A stretch of DNA of 64,000 nt. It comes from Akkermansia massiliensis. Its GTDB lineage: Bacteria > Verrucomicrobiota > Verrucomicrobiia > Verrucomicrobiales > Akkermansiaceae. Each line of letters opens with the position of its first letter. The stretch's first letter is position 1. Below the pieces are notes generated by a model that was given only the letters and a program-made list of their open reading frames with translations, was not told the DNA's origin and searched no databases. This document shows positions 54,824 to 63,645 of the stretch, one piece after another. The translations under genes were made by a program, and so were the position numbers. Where the stretch lies: contig NZ_CP072036.1 of the NCBI RefSeq assembly GCF_018847375.1, positions 1,488,001 to 1,552,000 of the forward strand. The letters run 5' to 3'.

Positions 54824-56326
54824 TCAGGAATTCTTGGTGCCTTCACCCGTACCGGGCAGGAAGCGGTAATAGGTTTCCAGCATCAGCGTAGCCAGGCACT
54901 GGCGGTAGATGTTTTCAGACTTGCCGGTCATGCCGGAAACGTAACCCACATCGTTCTTCCGGAAGCTGCCGTCCGCATTCTGGCCGCTGAGCACGGCGTC
55001 CCGGAACGCTTTGTTGTAGGAGGTCCAGACGTCTCCGCCGCGGTTCATGGCCGCCTGCACGCAGTAGTAGTGCATGTAAAGGTTGCTCTTGACGTTTTCC
55101 GTGCCGCTGCCCTGGCCCCACTGGAGGGTCTTGACGTTGTTCTTGATCCAGTCCAGCCCCTTGCGGGCGGCGCTGTCAGAACCGTTGCCCGTCATTTGCA
55201 GGGAAAGCACGCCCACGCCTACCAGGGAGGAGCGGGGCATGTTGCCGTTTTCCTTGTAGGCGAACTTGCCGTCCGGCATCACATTCTTGCGCACGTAGCT
55301 TGAGGCCTTGCGCAGCGTGGAGCGGATATCCCCCTTGGTGGGCTTGATGCCGCCGTGCTCCGCGGCCTTCAGGGCCTGCACGTTCCAGCCGGTGACGGAA
55401 AGGTCGATGTCCGGATTGATCTTATTGTTGTAGCTGTAGGCCCAGCCTCCGTTGGGGCACTGGGCGTCAATGATCCTGTCCACGGCCTTGATGACGACTT
55501 TTTCCAGATTGGCGATGGAGGGAATGTCCATCTGCTTGCAGAAGGTGTAGGCCTCGCACAGGGCGTAGGTGGCTACGGCGTGGTCATAGCAGATTTCCTT
55601 CAAGGCGGGCTGTTCCGAGATGACGGGATTTTTCATTCCCAGGTCTACCAGGAAGGAGATGCCCTTCAGGACGTTTTCCCCGAATTCCTCGGAAAGGGGG
55701 GTCTCGCAGTGGGCCAGGTAGGCCAGCAGGGAGATGCCGGTCATGGAGGCGCGGAACTGGCCTTCACCCCAGGAGCCGTTGCCGTTCTGCTGTTTTTTAA
55801 GCCAGCGGAGGGACTTGACCACGGCTTCCTCGCACTGCGGGGTGCCGCCGTTTTCCGCGATGCGCTTCATGCGGTCGTTCAAGTCGCAGCGCTTGGAAAG
55901 AATGCCGGGAATGCCGCCCCCGTCCCCGTCGCCCGTGCCGGTCCCGAAGCCGTCGCCGATGTCGATGCCCATGGAAAGCTCTTCCGAGGGGACGTCCACT
56001 TCAATGTCCGGGTTGACCACCGCGACGTCCGCCGTGGCTACGGCGGCAATCACTTTCACCTGCGCGGCAGTGGAGGAGCTGCTGGGGCGCTGGGTGGTCT
56101 GGGTGACTTCCGGGGTGTCGATATCCGGATTGTCGCCTTCCTGGGTGGCGTAGGCCACCATGGGGGGATCTTCCGGAATGGCGACGATGATATGCACCAA
56201 ATAAAGGAGAAGGCCCATGAGGGCGACGCCGAGGAAGGAGACGGAAATGGCGGCGGTCAGCGTCTTGACGCGCTGTTTCTTCAATTCCGCAAGGGCGTCT
56301 TCGGTACTTTCAATGTGGAGACTCAT
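54824..56326 (-). CDS. Membrane-anchored squalene-cyclase-repeat protein, paralogue 2
   Basis: It has the same layout as paralogue 1: cytoplasmic start, one helix, acidic/Thr-Ser linker with a Gly/Asp-rich hinge (GDGFGTGTGDGDGGG), then the helical barrel with LRWLKKQQNGNGSWG and IDAQCPNGGWAYSYN. The last third differs most from the others (KNNVKTLQWGQGSGTENVKS, RKNDVGYVSGMTGKS). No DxDD motif is present. Its first 416 coding bases, apart from the first three codons, are identical to those of paralogue 3, pointing to recent exchange. Function is unknown. Confidence 0.85.
   Translation of the reverse strand: MSLHIESTEDALAELKKQRVKTLTAAISVSFLGVALMGLLLYLVHIIVAIPEDPPMVAYATQEGDNPDIDTPEVTQTTQRPSSSSTAAQVKVIAAVATADVAVVNPDIEVDVPSEELSMGIDIGDGFGTGTGDGDGGGIPGILSKRCDLNDRMKRIAENGGTPQCEEAVVKSLRWLKKQQNGNGSWGEGQFRASMTGISLLAYLAHCETPLSEEFGENVLKGISFLVDLGMKNPVISEQPALKEICYDHAVATYALCEAYTFCKQMDIPSIANLEKVVIKAVDRIIDAQCPNGGWAYSYNNKINPDIDLSVTGWNVQALKAAEHGGIKPTKGDIRSTLRKASSYVRKNVMPDGKFAYKENGNMPRSSLVGVGVLSLQMTGNGSDSAARKGLDWIKNNVKTLQWGQGSGTENVKSNLYMHYYCVQAAMNRGGDVWTSYNKAFRDAVLSGQNADGSFRKNDVGYVSGMTGKSENIYRQCLATLMLETYYRFLPGTGEGTKNS
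55902..56317. repeat. 416-bp perfect direct repeat, copy A (5' part of paralogue 2)
   Basis: These bases match 57576-57991 without a mismatch in my line-by-line reading. The first difference at the start-codon side is G/C at 56318 versus 57992. Confidence 0.9.
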
Positions 56327-56476
56327 AGAGGGACGTGTCTGGTTGGTGCAACGGCAAAAGCTCCCGCATCCTTGAAAAATGGGGAGAATTGCCCGGTTGC
56401 AGGTAGATGCTGCTGGCCTGCCTGTTTACGAGGCTGGCAGCATACTAAAACCAGACGCGCCGGTCTGTCAATCAGA

Positions 56477-58000
56477 TTAGGAATTCTTGGTGCCTTCTCC
56501 CGTCCCGGGGAGAAAGCGGTAATACACCTCCAGCATCAGCGTGGCGAGGCACTGGCGGTAAATCTTGTCGTTGATGCTGCCCCCGTTGGTGTTCACGAGG
56601 CCCCCCGGCCCGGGGAAGCCGTTCGGGGCAAAGCTCCCGTCGGAGGCCTGGGCGCCGAGGGTGGAGTCACGGAAGGCCCTGTTGTAAGCCTTCCAGACGT
56701 CGCCGCCGCGGTTCATGGCCGCCTGCACCCCGTAGTAATGCTGGTAGAGGTTGGAGGAAGTGTTGTTGGCCTTCCAGTTGAACGGCTGGTTGGTATTCTT
56801 GAGCATCCAGTCCAGCCCCTTGCGCGCCGTGCTGTCCGAGCCGTTGCCGCACATTTGCAGGGAAAGCACGCCCACGCCCACCAGGGAGGGGCGGGCCGTA
56901 GCGTCTTCCCGGCCTTCCTGCATATAGGTGAAGAGGCCGTCGGGCTTGCCGCACTTGCGGCAATAGGAGGCCGCCTTGCGCAGGGCCGTGCGTATTTCCC
57001 CCTTGGTGGGGCGGATGCCGCCGTGCTCCGCGGCCTTCAGGGCCTGCACGTTCCAGCCGGTGACGGAAAGGTCCGTGTGGGCGCCTGCCTTCGTGTTGTA
57101 ATTGTAGGCCCAGCCGCCATCGACGTTCTGGTTGTCCAGAATCTTGTCCACGGCCTTGATGACGACTTTTTCCAGGTTGGCGATGGAGGGAATGTCCATC
57201 TGCTTGCAGAAGGTGTAGGCCTCGCACAGGGCGTAGGTGGCTACGGCGTGGTCATAGCTGACCTCGTTTCTCTGGGGCACCAGGGAAATGACGGGATTCT
57301 TCACGCCCTGGTCCACGAGGAAGGAGATGCCCTTCAGGACGGTCTCCCCGAAGTCTTCCGAAAGAGGGGTCTCGCAGTGGGCCAGGTAGGAGAGCAGGGC
57401 CAGGCCCGTCATGGCGCACTTGTAATTCTGGGGAGTCCCGCCCCAGGAGCCGTCCTTGTTCTGCTGCTTCTGGAGCCACTTGAGGGATTTGACCACGGCT
57501 TCCTCGCACTGGGGAGTGCCCCCGTTTTCCGTGATGCGCTTCATGCGGTCGTTCAGGTCGCAGCGCTTGGAGATGATGCCGGGAATGCCGCCCCCGTCCC
57601 CGTCGCCCGTGCCGGTCCCGAAGCCGTCGCCGATGTCGATGCCCATGGAAAGCTCTTCCGAGGGGACGTCCACTTCAATGTCCGGGTTGACCACCGCGAC
57701 GTCCGCCGTGGCTACGGCGGCAATCACTTTCACCTGCGCGGCAGTGGAGGAGCTGCTGGGGCGCTGGGTGGTCTGGGTGACTTCCGGGGTGTCGATATCC
57801 GGATTGTCGCCTTCCTGGGTGGCGTAGGCCACCATGGGGGGATCTTCCGGAATGGCGACGATGATATGCACCAAATAAAGGAGAAGGCCCATGAGGGCGA
57901 CGCCGAGGAAGGAGACGGAAATGGCGGCGGTCAGCGTCTTGACGCGCTGTTTCTTCAATTCCGCAAGGGCGTCTTCGGTACTTTCAATGTGCAGACTCAT
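56477..58000 (-). CDS. Membrane-anchored squalene-cyclase-repeat protein, paralogue 3 (mosaic)
   Basis: The N-terminal 140 residues (anchor and linker) are the same as paralogue 2. The barrel and C-terminus follow paralogue 1 closely (ARKGLDWMLKNTNQPFNWKA, STLGAQASDGSF, FPGPGG). QW-like repeats are LKWLQKQQNKDGSWG and LDNQNVDGGWAYNYN, and no DxDD motif is present. A Met at 58000 was chosen because it gives the same N-terminus as the other two; the frame is open 28 codons further. It is the most upstream gene of the three on this strand and may be read first. Confidence 0.87.
   Translation of the reverse strand: MSLHIESTEDALAELKKQRVKTLTAAISVSFLGVALMGLLLYLVHIIVAIPEDPPMVAYATQEGDNPDIDTPEVTQTTQRPSSSSTAAQVKVIAAVATADVAVVNPDIEVDVPSEELSMGIDIGDGFGTGTGDGDGGGIPGIISKRCDLNDRMKRITENGGTPQCEEAVVKSLKWLQKQQNKDGSWGGTPQNYKCAMTGLALLSYLAHCETPLSEDFGETVLKGISFLVDQGVKNPVISLVPQRNEVSYDHAVATYALCEAYTFCKQMDIPSIANLEKVVIKAVDKILDNQNVDGGWAYNYNTKAGAHTDLSVTGWNVQALKAAEHGGIRPTKGEIRTALRKAASYCRKCGKPDGLFTYMQEGREDATARPSLVGVGVLSLQMCGNGSDSTARKGLDWMLKNTNQPFNWKANNTSSNLYQHYYGVQAAMNRGGDVWKAYNRAFRDSTLGAQASDGSFAPNGFPGPGGLVNTNGGSINDKIYRQCLATLMLEVYYRFLPGTGEGTKNS
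57576..57991. repeat. 416-bp perfect direct repeat, copy B (5' part of paralogue 3)
   Basis: It is identical to copy A at 55902-56317, offset by 1674 bases. Recombination between the copies would delete or duplicate one gene. Confidence 0.9.
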
Positions 58001-58386
58001 GCAGTAAGGGAGGTTCCTGAGAATAATATAACGTTTTTTCCGTTGGGGCGAGTGCAAAGATGTTAATATTCCTCTGGTCTGCATGATGACCAGATATGAA
58101 TAAAACGGTGTTTTATGGTGAGCGGTTTACGAGTTTTATGGGAGTCGTCCGGGCTGGGGAGGAGCGTTTCCTGGTTTTGTTTGCGGGCCGGAGCATGGGC
58201 TGTCCCGGGTGCGGATGAAGAAGGCTGGGGAATACGGAAGGAATGTCCCGCATGTTCAGGCGCGTGTTTTCCCTGCACAGGCTGACCATGGAAAAAGCCG
58301 GATGCCGTTCGTTTTGCGAAAAAAGCCCTGCCATGGGCTGCATGGCAGGGCGGAAAGGGAATGATCCTTTAAGGCAGGAAAGGGAA
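58001..58386. other. Intergenic region upstream of the squalene-repeat genes
   Basis: About 386 bases hold the likely promoter of the tandem genes at the left and the galE terminator at the right. I see no gene in it. Confidence 0.5.
58319..58351 (-). terminator. Rho-independent terminator after galE
   Basis: GCCCTGCCAT/ATGGCAGGGC with a 7-base loop, with six A residues on the plus-strand left side giving a U-run for galE transcripts. Confidence 0.88.
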
Positions 58387-59376
58387 TCAATAGTGGCCGT
58401 GGCGCGGACCGGTCATCCACTTCCAGGCTGTTTCCACGATGGCTCCGGCGTCCTTGCACCGGGCTTCCCAGCCGAGGATTTCCCTGGCCTTCTTGGGATT
58501 GGCAATCAGGCGGGGCGGGTCTCCTTCGCGGCGCGGACCGTAGCGGACGGGGATTTTCCTGCCGGTGACTTTTTCAGCCGTTTCCAGGATTTCCCGGACG
58601 GAAAGCCCCAGGCCGGTTCCCAGATTGAAGCATTCCGTGGAGCCACCCTTCATCAGGTAGTCCACCGCTCTCAGGTGGGCGTCCGCCAAGTCGTTGACGT
58701 GGATGTAGTCGCGGATGCAGGTGCCGTCCGGCGTATCGTAATCCGTGCCGAAGACTTCGATGTATTCCTTTTCCCCGGTCAGCGTGAGCAGGATGTTGGG
58801 GATGAGGTGGGTTTCCGGGTCGTGGTCTTCACCGATCAGGCCGTCCTCGCTGCAGCCGGAGGCATTGAAATAGCGCAGGAAAACGCTTTTGAGGCCCCAG
58901 GCGCGGTCGCAATCCTTGCAGACTTTTTCCAGCATGTACTTGGAGCTGCCGTAAGGATTGATGGGATCCTGCTTTTCCGTTTCCGGGATCGGAATCTGGG
59001 TGGGGACGCCGTACGTGGCGCAGGTGGAGGAGAAGACGAAGCGCTTGACGCCGGCGGCCTGCATGGCTCCCAGGAGGACGAGGGGACGGGCGATGTTGTT
59101 CATGTAGTACTTGAGGGGGTCCTGGACGGACTCGCCTACGTTGATGAAGGCGGCAAAGTGAATCACGGCGTCAAAGCCGCCCTTCATCAGGAGGGGATAC
59201 ACGACGGAGGCGTCTCCCAGGTCGCCCTTGACCAGTTTCACCTCCGGGTCCACGAGGGCTCCGATGTGGCCGTACACCATGTTGTCCAGCACAGTCACGT
59301 CAGCGCCGATTTTGACGAGCTGGCGCACCGTGTGGGAACCAATATATCCGGCGCCGCCGGTTACAAGTACTTTCAT
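58387..59376 (-). CDS. galE: UDP-glucose 4-epimerase
   Basis: GalE interconverts UDP-glucose and UDP-galactose, in the Leloir route for galactose from mucin glycans and for surface sugar synthesis. The NAD-binding motif is VTGGAGYIGSH, the catalytic Ser region FSSTCATYG, and the Tyr-Lys pair is in NPYGSSKYMLEK. LRYFNASGCSEDG also matches. The ATG at 59376 starts directly at the Rossmann fold; the upstream open frame is unrelated. Length is 329 residues. It lies alone with its own terminator. Confidence 0.95.
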   Translation of the reverse strand: MKVLVTGGAGYIGSHTVRQLVKIGADVTVLDNMVYGHIGALVDPEVKLVKGDLGDASVVYPLLMKGGFDAVIHFAAFINVGESVQDPLKYYMNNIARPLVLLGAMQAAGVKRFVFSSTCATYGVPTQIPIPETEKQDPINPYGSSKYMLEKVCKDCDRAWGLKSVFLRYFNASGCSEDGLIGEDHDPETHLIPNILLTLTGEKEYIEVFGTDYDTPDGTCIRDYIHVNDLADAHLRAVDYLMKGGSTECFNLGTGLGLSVREILETAEKVTGRKIPVRYGPRREGDPPRLIANPKKAREILGWEARCKDAGAIVETAWKWMTGPRHGHY

Positions 59377-59735
59377 GATCTTATCAAATTGCTGTTGGGC
59401 CGGTTCAACCTTTTCTCCGGCAAGGGTGTCCGTACGCGCCGGAACCTGCGGAAACTTCCGGTTTGCGGCAGGCTGCGTCACTGTTCTGGACACCTGTAAA
59501 AGTGACATGTTTTCCCCTTTTTGTCAATTTGTGATACGTCTGCCGCCGCTCATGCGCAGGATGCCGGACGCATGGGGCGGCAACGCTCCCGTTCCGGTGC
59601 GCAAGGGGCAAGGCTCCTTTGCATGGTCCGGGCGCTTTCCTCTGGCGGCGTGCGGGCCGCCCTCCGTTTTCATGCCGGAAACTGCCCCGCTTTTTACTGG
59701 CTCCTGATGTGCATTTTTGAGAACATCCCCTTATT
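59377..59735. other. Divergent intergenic region between galE and rsmA-nudix
   Basis: These 359 bases should hold promoters for both divergent genes. I see no gene and no strong dyad in it. Confidence 0.45.
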
Positions 59736-61088
59736 ATGAAACCGTCCGAGATCAGGAATGTTCTGGAAGATCACGAAGTGCGCCCCAGCAAATCCCTGGG
59801 ACAGAACTTCCTGACGGATGAAAATGTGGCGCGCTGGATTGTGGGCCAGCTTGAAATTCAGCCACAGGACTGCGTGGTGGAAGTAGGGCCCGGAACCGGA
59901 GCCCTGACGGAGCACGCCGCCCCTCTTTGCCGCAAATTGATTCTGGTGGAATTCGACTCCCGCCTGGCGGAATACCAGAAAGAGCGCTGGGCCGGAGACC
60001 CCCATGTGGAGGTTCACCATGCGGACGGCGCGTCCTGGGACCCGCGGGGATTGTTTGCGGAAGCTCCCGTCAAGTTCCTGGGCAACCTTCCCTATTCCGC
60101 GGGAGGCGCCATTCTCCAGAACTTCCTGTCCAGGCCCAGCGCCGTGGAACGGGCCGTGGTGATGCTCCAGAAGGAATTCATCGACCGCATTCTGGCGACT
60201 CCGGATGACGACGCCTTCGGGCTGTTGTCCCTGCGCATCCAGAAAAACTGGATTCCCCGCGCCCTGAAAACTATTCCCCCGGAAGCGTTCCATCCCCGGC
60301 CCCGGATTGATTCCACCGTGATGCTGCTCACGCCGCGCCCCGTCCGCGACCTGCCCCCGTATGACGACCGGCTGATGGACGAGCTGATGCGCAAGGCTTT
60401 CTCCCAGAGGCGCAAGCAGTTGAAAAAACAGCTTCCGGCGTCCCCTCCGTGGGAGGAAGTAGCCGCCTCCCTGGGACTTTCCCCTTCCGCCAGGGCCGAG
60501 GAACTGAATTTGGCCCAGTGGGTGGAGCTGGCGCGGGCTTACGACGCCAACCCCCTCAAGGACGTGGCGCAGAGCGGGGACGAATTGTTTGACGTGGTGG
60601 ACGAACTCAACCAGATGACGGGGCAGGGCACGCGCCGGGAAATCCATGAAGGGAACCTTCTCCACCGCGCCGTGCACATGTTCCTGGTCAACAAGCATGG
60701 GGCTGTGCTCCTCCAGAAAAGATCGCTGTGGAAGGACAGGCAGCCGGGCAAGTGGGATTCCTCCGCTGCCGGGCATCTGGATGCCGGGGAAAGCTATGGG
60801 GAGGCCGCGGCGCGGGAGCTGAAGGAGGAACTGGGCATCTCCGGCTGCGAGCTGCGGAAAATTGCGGACTTTGACGCAGGTGAAAACAACGGCTGGGAAT
60901 TCATCGCGCTCTATGAAGGGCGGTACTCCGGGAAAGTTCGTTTTCCCGCGGCGGAAGTGGATAGCGTGCAGTGGTTTACGCCGGAACAAATCCAGGCATG
61001 GGTGGAGCGCCGCCCGCAGGACTTCTCCCCCGCGTTCATTCCGTGCTGGAATGCATGGCTGGCCGCGAACAAAAAGGCATCATTCTAA
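59736..61088 (+). CDS. rsmA: RsmA (16S rRNA dimethyladenosine transferase) fused to a Nudix hydrolase
   Basis: Residues 1 to about 265 are RsmA/KsgA, which dimethylates two adenines near the 3' end of 16S rRNA. They include SKSLGQNFLTD, VVEVGPGTGALTEH, LGNLPYSAGG and FHPRPRIDSTV. Residues about 285-450 are a Nudix domain whose box is GHLDAGESYGEAAARELKEELGI, with upstream HRAVHMFLVNKHGAVLLQKRS of the isopentenyl-isomerase-like subgroup. The two domains are joined in one open frame with no internal stop, ATG at 59736. The Nudix part may clean up nucleotides or act independently; the fusion suggests a shared role in translation quality. Methylation is well supported; the hydrolase substrate is unknown. 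Confidence 0.93.
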   Translation: MKPSEIRNVLEDHEVRPSKSLGQNFLTDENVARWIVGQLEIQPQDCVVEVGPGTGALTEHAAPLCRKLILVEFDSRLAEYQKERWAGDPHVEVHHADGASWDPRGLFAEAPVKFLGNLPYSAGGAILQNFLSRPSAVERAVVMLQKEFIDRILATPDDDAFGLLSLRIQKNWIPRALKTIPPEAFHPRPRIDSTVMLLTPRPVRDLPPYDDRLMDELMRKAFSQRRKQLKKQLPASPPWEEVAASLGLSPSARAEELNLAQWVELARAYDANPLKDVAQSGDELFDVVDELNQMTGQGTRREIHEGNLLHRAVHMFLVNKHGAVLLQKRSLWKDRQPGKWDSSAAGHLDAGESYGEAAARELKEELGISGCELRKIADFDAGENNGWEFIALYEGRYSGKVRFPAAEVDSVQWFTPEQIQAWVERRPQDFSPAFIPCWNAWLAANKKASF

Positions 61089-61102
61089 CTCAAATACATA
61101 TC

Positions 61103-61564
61103 ATGATTAACCCTGATCAATTATCTCCGGAGCAGGTCCGGTCCATCCGGGACTGGGCGGAAGAAGGGCTGGATTTAAACGCCATCCAGAAGAGGCTGCA
61201 TGAAGACCTGGGCATCAAGCTGACATTCATGGATACCAGGTTCCTGCTTCAGGACCTGGATATTCAAATCAGGCAGCCGGAACCGGAACCCCAGGCCGAG
61301 CAGCCGGCGGAGCTTTCCGGAGCGGCGGCTCCCCCCGCCTCTCTGCTGGGTAAAACCCAGGTAACCGTGGATGAGATAACGCCTCCCCATGCCCTGATGG
61401 CCGGCAAGATTCTGTTCAGGAGCGGAGCCCAGGGCGTGTGGGACATCGACCGCACGGGCCGCATCAACTGGGACGCCACGCTCGGGGAACCCACGGCGGA
61501 TGACCTGAGGGAATTTGAAACGGAGCTGCAATCCGTCATCCGCAGCCGCATGGGCGCCATGTAG
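61103..61564 (+). CDS. Hypothetical protein, 153 aa
   Basis: The N-terminal 50 residues (SPEQVRSIRDWAEEGLDLNAIQKRLHEDLGIKLTF) look like a helix-turn-helix or ribosome-associated fold. A Pro/Glu linker leads to a compact C-terminal domain (VDEITPPHALMAGKILFRSGAQGVWDIDRTGRINWDA). I do not recognise the family. The start at 61103 lies 14 bases after rsmA-nudix, so it may be co-transcribed. The earlier open frame overlaps rsmA and is unlikely. Confidence 0.7.
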   Translation: MINPDQLSPEQVRSIRDWAEEGLDLNAIQKRLHEDLGIKLTFMDTRFLLQDLDIQIRQPEPEPQAEQPAELSGAAAPPASLLGKTQVTVDEITPPHALMAGKILFRSGAQGVWDIDRTGRINWDATLGEPTADDLREFETELQSVIRSRMGAM

Positions 61565-61687
61565 GGAAAACAGCAGGCATCCCTGTGGAAATGGAACGGA
61601 GCAGCAACCCGGAACATCAGCCATGTTGCGATAAAAAAACCGGGAGGGAATCGAAAGTGAGATGACGGTAAATAAGCCGCAATAAAA

Positions 61688-61960
61688 ATGAAATTCAAGA
61701 TAACAAGCGATTTAAGGCAGGCAAAAAACATCGGGGCGGCTATAAAAGAATGCCTTAATGAAATCGGTGTGTTCACCTTGGCTGATCTTGAGAAAATGAC
61801 TTCCGTTGAGGCATTTAAAAAAATATGCGGTAACTATCCTGACAAGACGGTGCCTGTATGTTATTACCTGTATTCTCTGGAAGGGGCGTTGCTGAACTTG
61901 CACTGGAATGACATTCCCTCTGAATTGAAAGAAGAATTAAAGGCAAAAATCGAGGATTGA
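61688..61960 (+). CDS. TfoX C-terminal-domain protein, 90 aa
   Basis: The protein matches the TfoX_C helical domain: RQAKNIGAAIKECLNEIGVFTLADLEKMTSVEAFKKIC, followed by YYLYSLEGALLNLHWNDIPSELKEELK. The N-terminal RNA-binding-like half of full TfoX/Sxy is missing, so this is a stand-alone domain. TfoX controls competence in other bacteria, but stand-alone domains have no fixed role. Its codon use is somewhat AT-richer than its neighbours. Confidence 0.8.
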   Translation: MKFKITSDLRQAKNIGAAIKECLNEIGVFTLADLEKMTSVEAFKKICGNYPDKTVPVCYYLYSLEGALLNLHWNDIPSELKEELKAKIED

Positions 61961-62096
61961 TCATTGGAATCAAATTATTGAAAAAATTAATATTACCTTT
62001 ACGGAGCCGGCATCCTGGCAGCGCAATTCAGGGGCGGACAGGGGAAAATTCTCCTGAACTTCGTTAGGGTAATCCAAACAGCAGAAGGAAAATCTT

Positions 62097-62360
62097 ATGG
62101 AAATACCGGATGAAATGATTGAAACGCTGGTGCCTGCCGTGCGGGAGCAGCTGGAAGCGCCGGACACTGCCTATGTCAAGGCCTGCCTGGAGCGCCTGAC
62201 AGGCCGGGAAAAACTGGAAGAGCAGGAAGCCCTGGAACTGATGGCGCAGGCCCTTGCCATCACCATTAATGAGATGGTGGTGGGCGGCCGCCCCTTTGAT
62301 TCGGGAAAGTACAAGGCGCTTTTGAAAGATTTGCCGGCCCTTCCGGATGAGGCTCCGTGA
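62097..62360 (+). CDS. Hypothetical protein, 87 aa
   Basis: This is a small, acidic, helical protein (MEIPDEMIETLVPAVREQL, QEALELMAQALAITINEMVV) with no recognised motif. It lies between the TfoX-domain gene and a basic protein in the same direction, 56 bases before the latter. No function is assigned. Confidence 0.65.
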   Translation: MEIPDEMIETLVPAVREQLEAPDTAYVKACLERLTGREKLEEQEALELMAQALAITINEMVVGGRPFDSGKYKALLKDLPALPDEAP

Positions 62361-62416
62361 TAAATCTCGACAATCTCCGGAATTGATTCATAATCCTTTC
62401 TTTCACTTGAAATTTT

Positions 62417-63235
62417 ATGGCAAAAAAACCATTAGAAACAGGTGCTCCGGAAGCGTCCGCAGCCAAAAAAATGGCTGCCCGCAAAACGGCTGCCAAAAAG
62501 ACGGCCTCTACGACCAAGAAGGCCGCCGCGGCTGAAAAGAAGCCCGCTGCTGACGCCGCTTCCGTAGAAGCGCCCAAAACCAAAATCAAAACGGTCAAGT
62601 CCGCCCCGAAAACCGCGGCCAAGGCAAAAACCGTGAAACCCGCCAAAAAGGCGGCTGACAAGAAGGCCCCCGCCGCTGAAGCGCCGGCTCCTTCCGTGAC
62701 TCCGGCTCCCGCCGCTCCCGTTGAAAAAAATACCGCTCCCGAGGCTTCCCAAAGGCCCCAGGCTGCCGCTCCGGTCAAGGTCAAGCGCGAATCCTTCCGC
62801 CCCAACCGCAACCCGGAACAGCAGGAACGCCATGAACAGCATGGCGGAGACTCCTTTGCCCAGCCGGAAACCGTGGGCGGAGCTTCTGAAGGTTCCTTCA
62901 ACAAGCGCAAGCGTCGCCGCCGCAATAAAAAGGGCAACGGCTCAGAAGACCGCCAGCCCATGCAGGACTCCGCTTCCTTCAAGCAGCTGGATGGCAAGAA
63001 AGTGGCCTCCCGCGCCTGGAAAATGTTCCTGGCGGAAGTGTCTGAAGAAGGGCTTGCCCTGATGGACGACCAGACGGCGCGTGAAGCCGCGCGCCGTGCC
63101 TTCCGTTGCGCGGAATTCTTCATGATGGAAGAATCCCGCCGCAAGCACGCCCAGAAGGCCGCCCCCCAGCAGCAGGAAAAAGCTTCCTCTCCGGAGGAAG
63201 ACCGTGATTCCGAAGAGGATTCCGGCGAAGAATAA
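62417..63235 (+). CDS. Basic Lys/Ala-rich protein with histone H1-like N-terminus, 272 aa
   Basis: Residues 1-95 consist of AKK/KAA-type repeats (KKMAARKTAAKKTASTTKK, KPAKKAADKKAP) like the tails of bacterial histone H1 homologues. A Pro/Gln-rich linker follows, then a basic RKRRRRNKKG patch (about residue 165) and a 60-residue helical domain (ASRAWKMFLAEVSEEGLALMDDQTAREAARRAFRCAEFF), before an acidic end. It likely binds DNA or RNA and may be a nucleoid or ribosome-associated protein. It ends at a strong terminator. The family is not recognised. Confidence 0.75.
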   Translation: MAKKPLETGAPEASAAKKMAARKTAAKKTASTTKKAAAAEKKPAADAASVEAPKTKIKTVKSAPKTAAKAKTVKPAKKAADKKAPAAEAPAPSVTPAPAAPVEKNTAPEASQRPQAAAPVKVKRESFRPNRNPEQQERHEQHGGDSFAQPETVGGASEGSFNKRKRRRRNKKGNGSEDRQPMQDSASFKQLDGKKVASRAWKMFLAEVSEEGLALMDDQTAREAARRAFRCAEFFMMEESRRKHAQKAAPQQQEKASSPEEDRDSEEDSGEE

Positions 63236-63255
63236 TCCCGGCCTGTTCCGTTTTT

Positions 63256-63285
63256 GCCCTGCGGCTTGTGCCGCGGGGCTTTTTT
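63256..63285 (+). terminator. Rho-independent terminator after the basic protein gene
   Basis: GCCCTGCGGC/GCCGCGGGGC pairs over 10 bases with a TTGT loop, followed by six T residues. Confidence 0.9.
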
Positions 63286-63645
63286 ATGCCCTTGGGAAAG
63301 ACCTCTGAAAGGTGGCGGTGCTCTCCTAGGAAAGGCCGTTCCGGAAATGCGCTGGCGTCGTTTTCCCCTGATTTGCAGAATGGAAAACCCCTGTTTCACG
63401 CTTAAAGGTTCTTCCTGAATGGGAGCGAATCGATCTATTCTTCCGGCGTCTGTGAATGGCCGGACTTTTTTATCCGGGACATGGATGAGGGAAACGGGTT
63501 GAACCCGGTTGGCTTGACTGGGGCGGAATGGACACTCCTCCATCCATGCCGCTCTCATCAAGGAACGTCATGGGCATGGATGGATGCCGCCGCCTTTTAC
63601 GGTGGAAAAAAGCAGGGAAGGGTTGCGTTTTTGCCGTATTCCTGT
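63286..63645. other. Intergenic region with no convincing gene
   Basis: These 360 bases separate a terminator from the end of the convergent MATE gene. Short open frames are present but show no protein-like features. Confidence 0.5.

Noticed and set aside
53071..58000. Squalene-hopene cyclase or prenyltransferase enzymes
   Set aside because: QW-like repeats are present, but the DxDD catalytic motif is missing, and each has a membrane anchor and Pro-rich linker unlike the enzymes.
55355..58066. 903-residue open frame on the plus strand across two squalene-repeat genes
   Set aside because: It is antisense to two real paralogues with clear family motifs, and its own repeats arise from the DNA duplication.
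61688..61960. Competence regulator TfoX
   Set aside because: Only the C-terminal domain is present, so a full competence regulator cannot be claimed.
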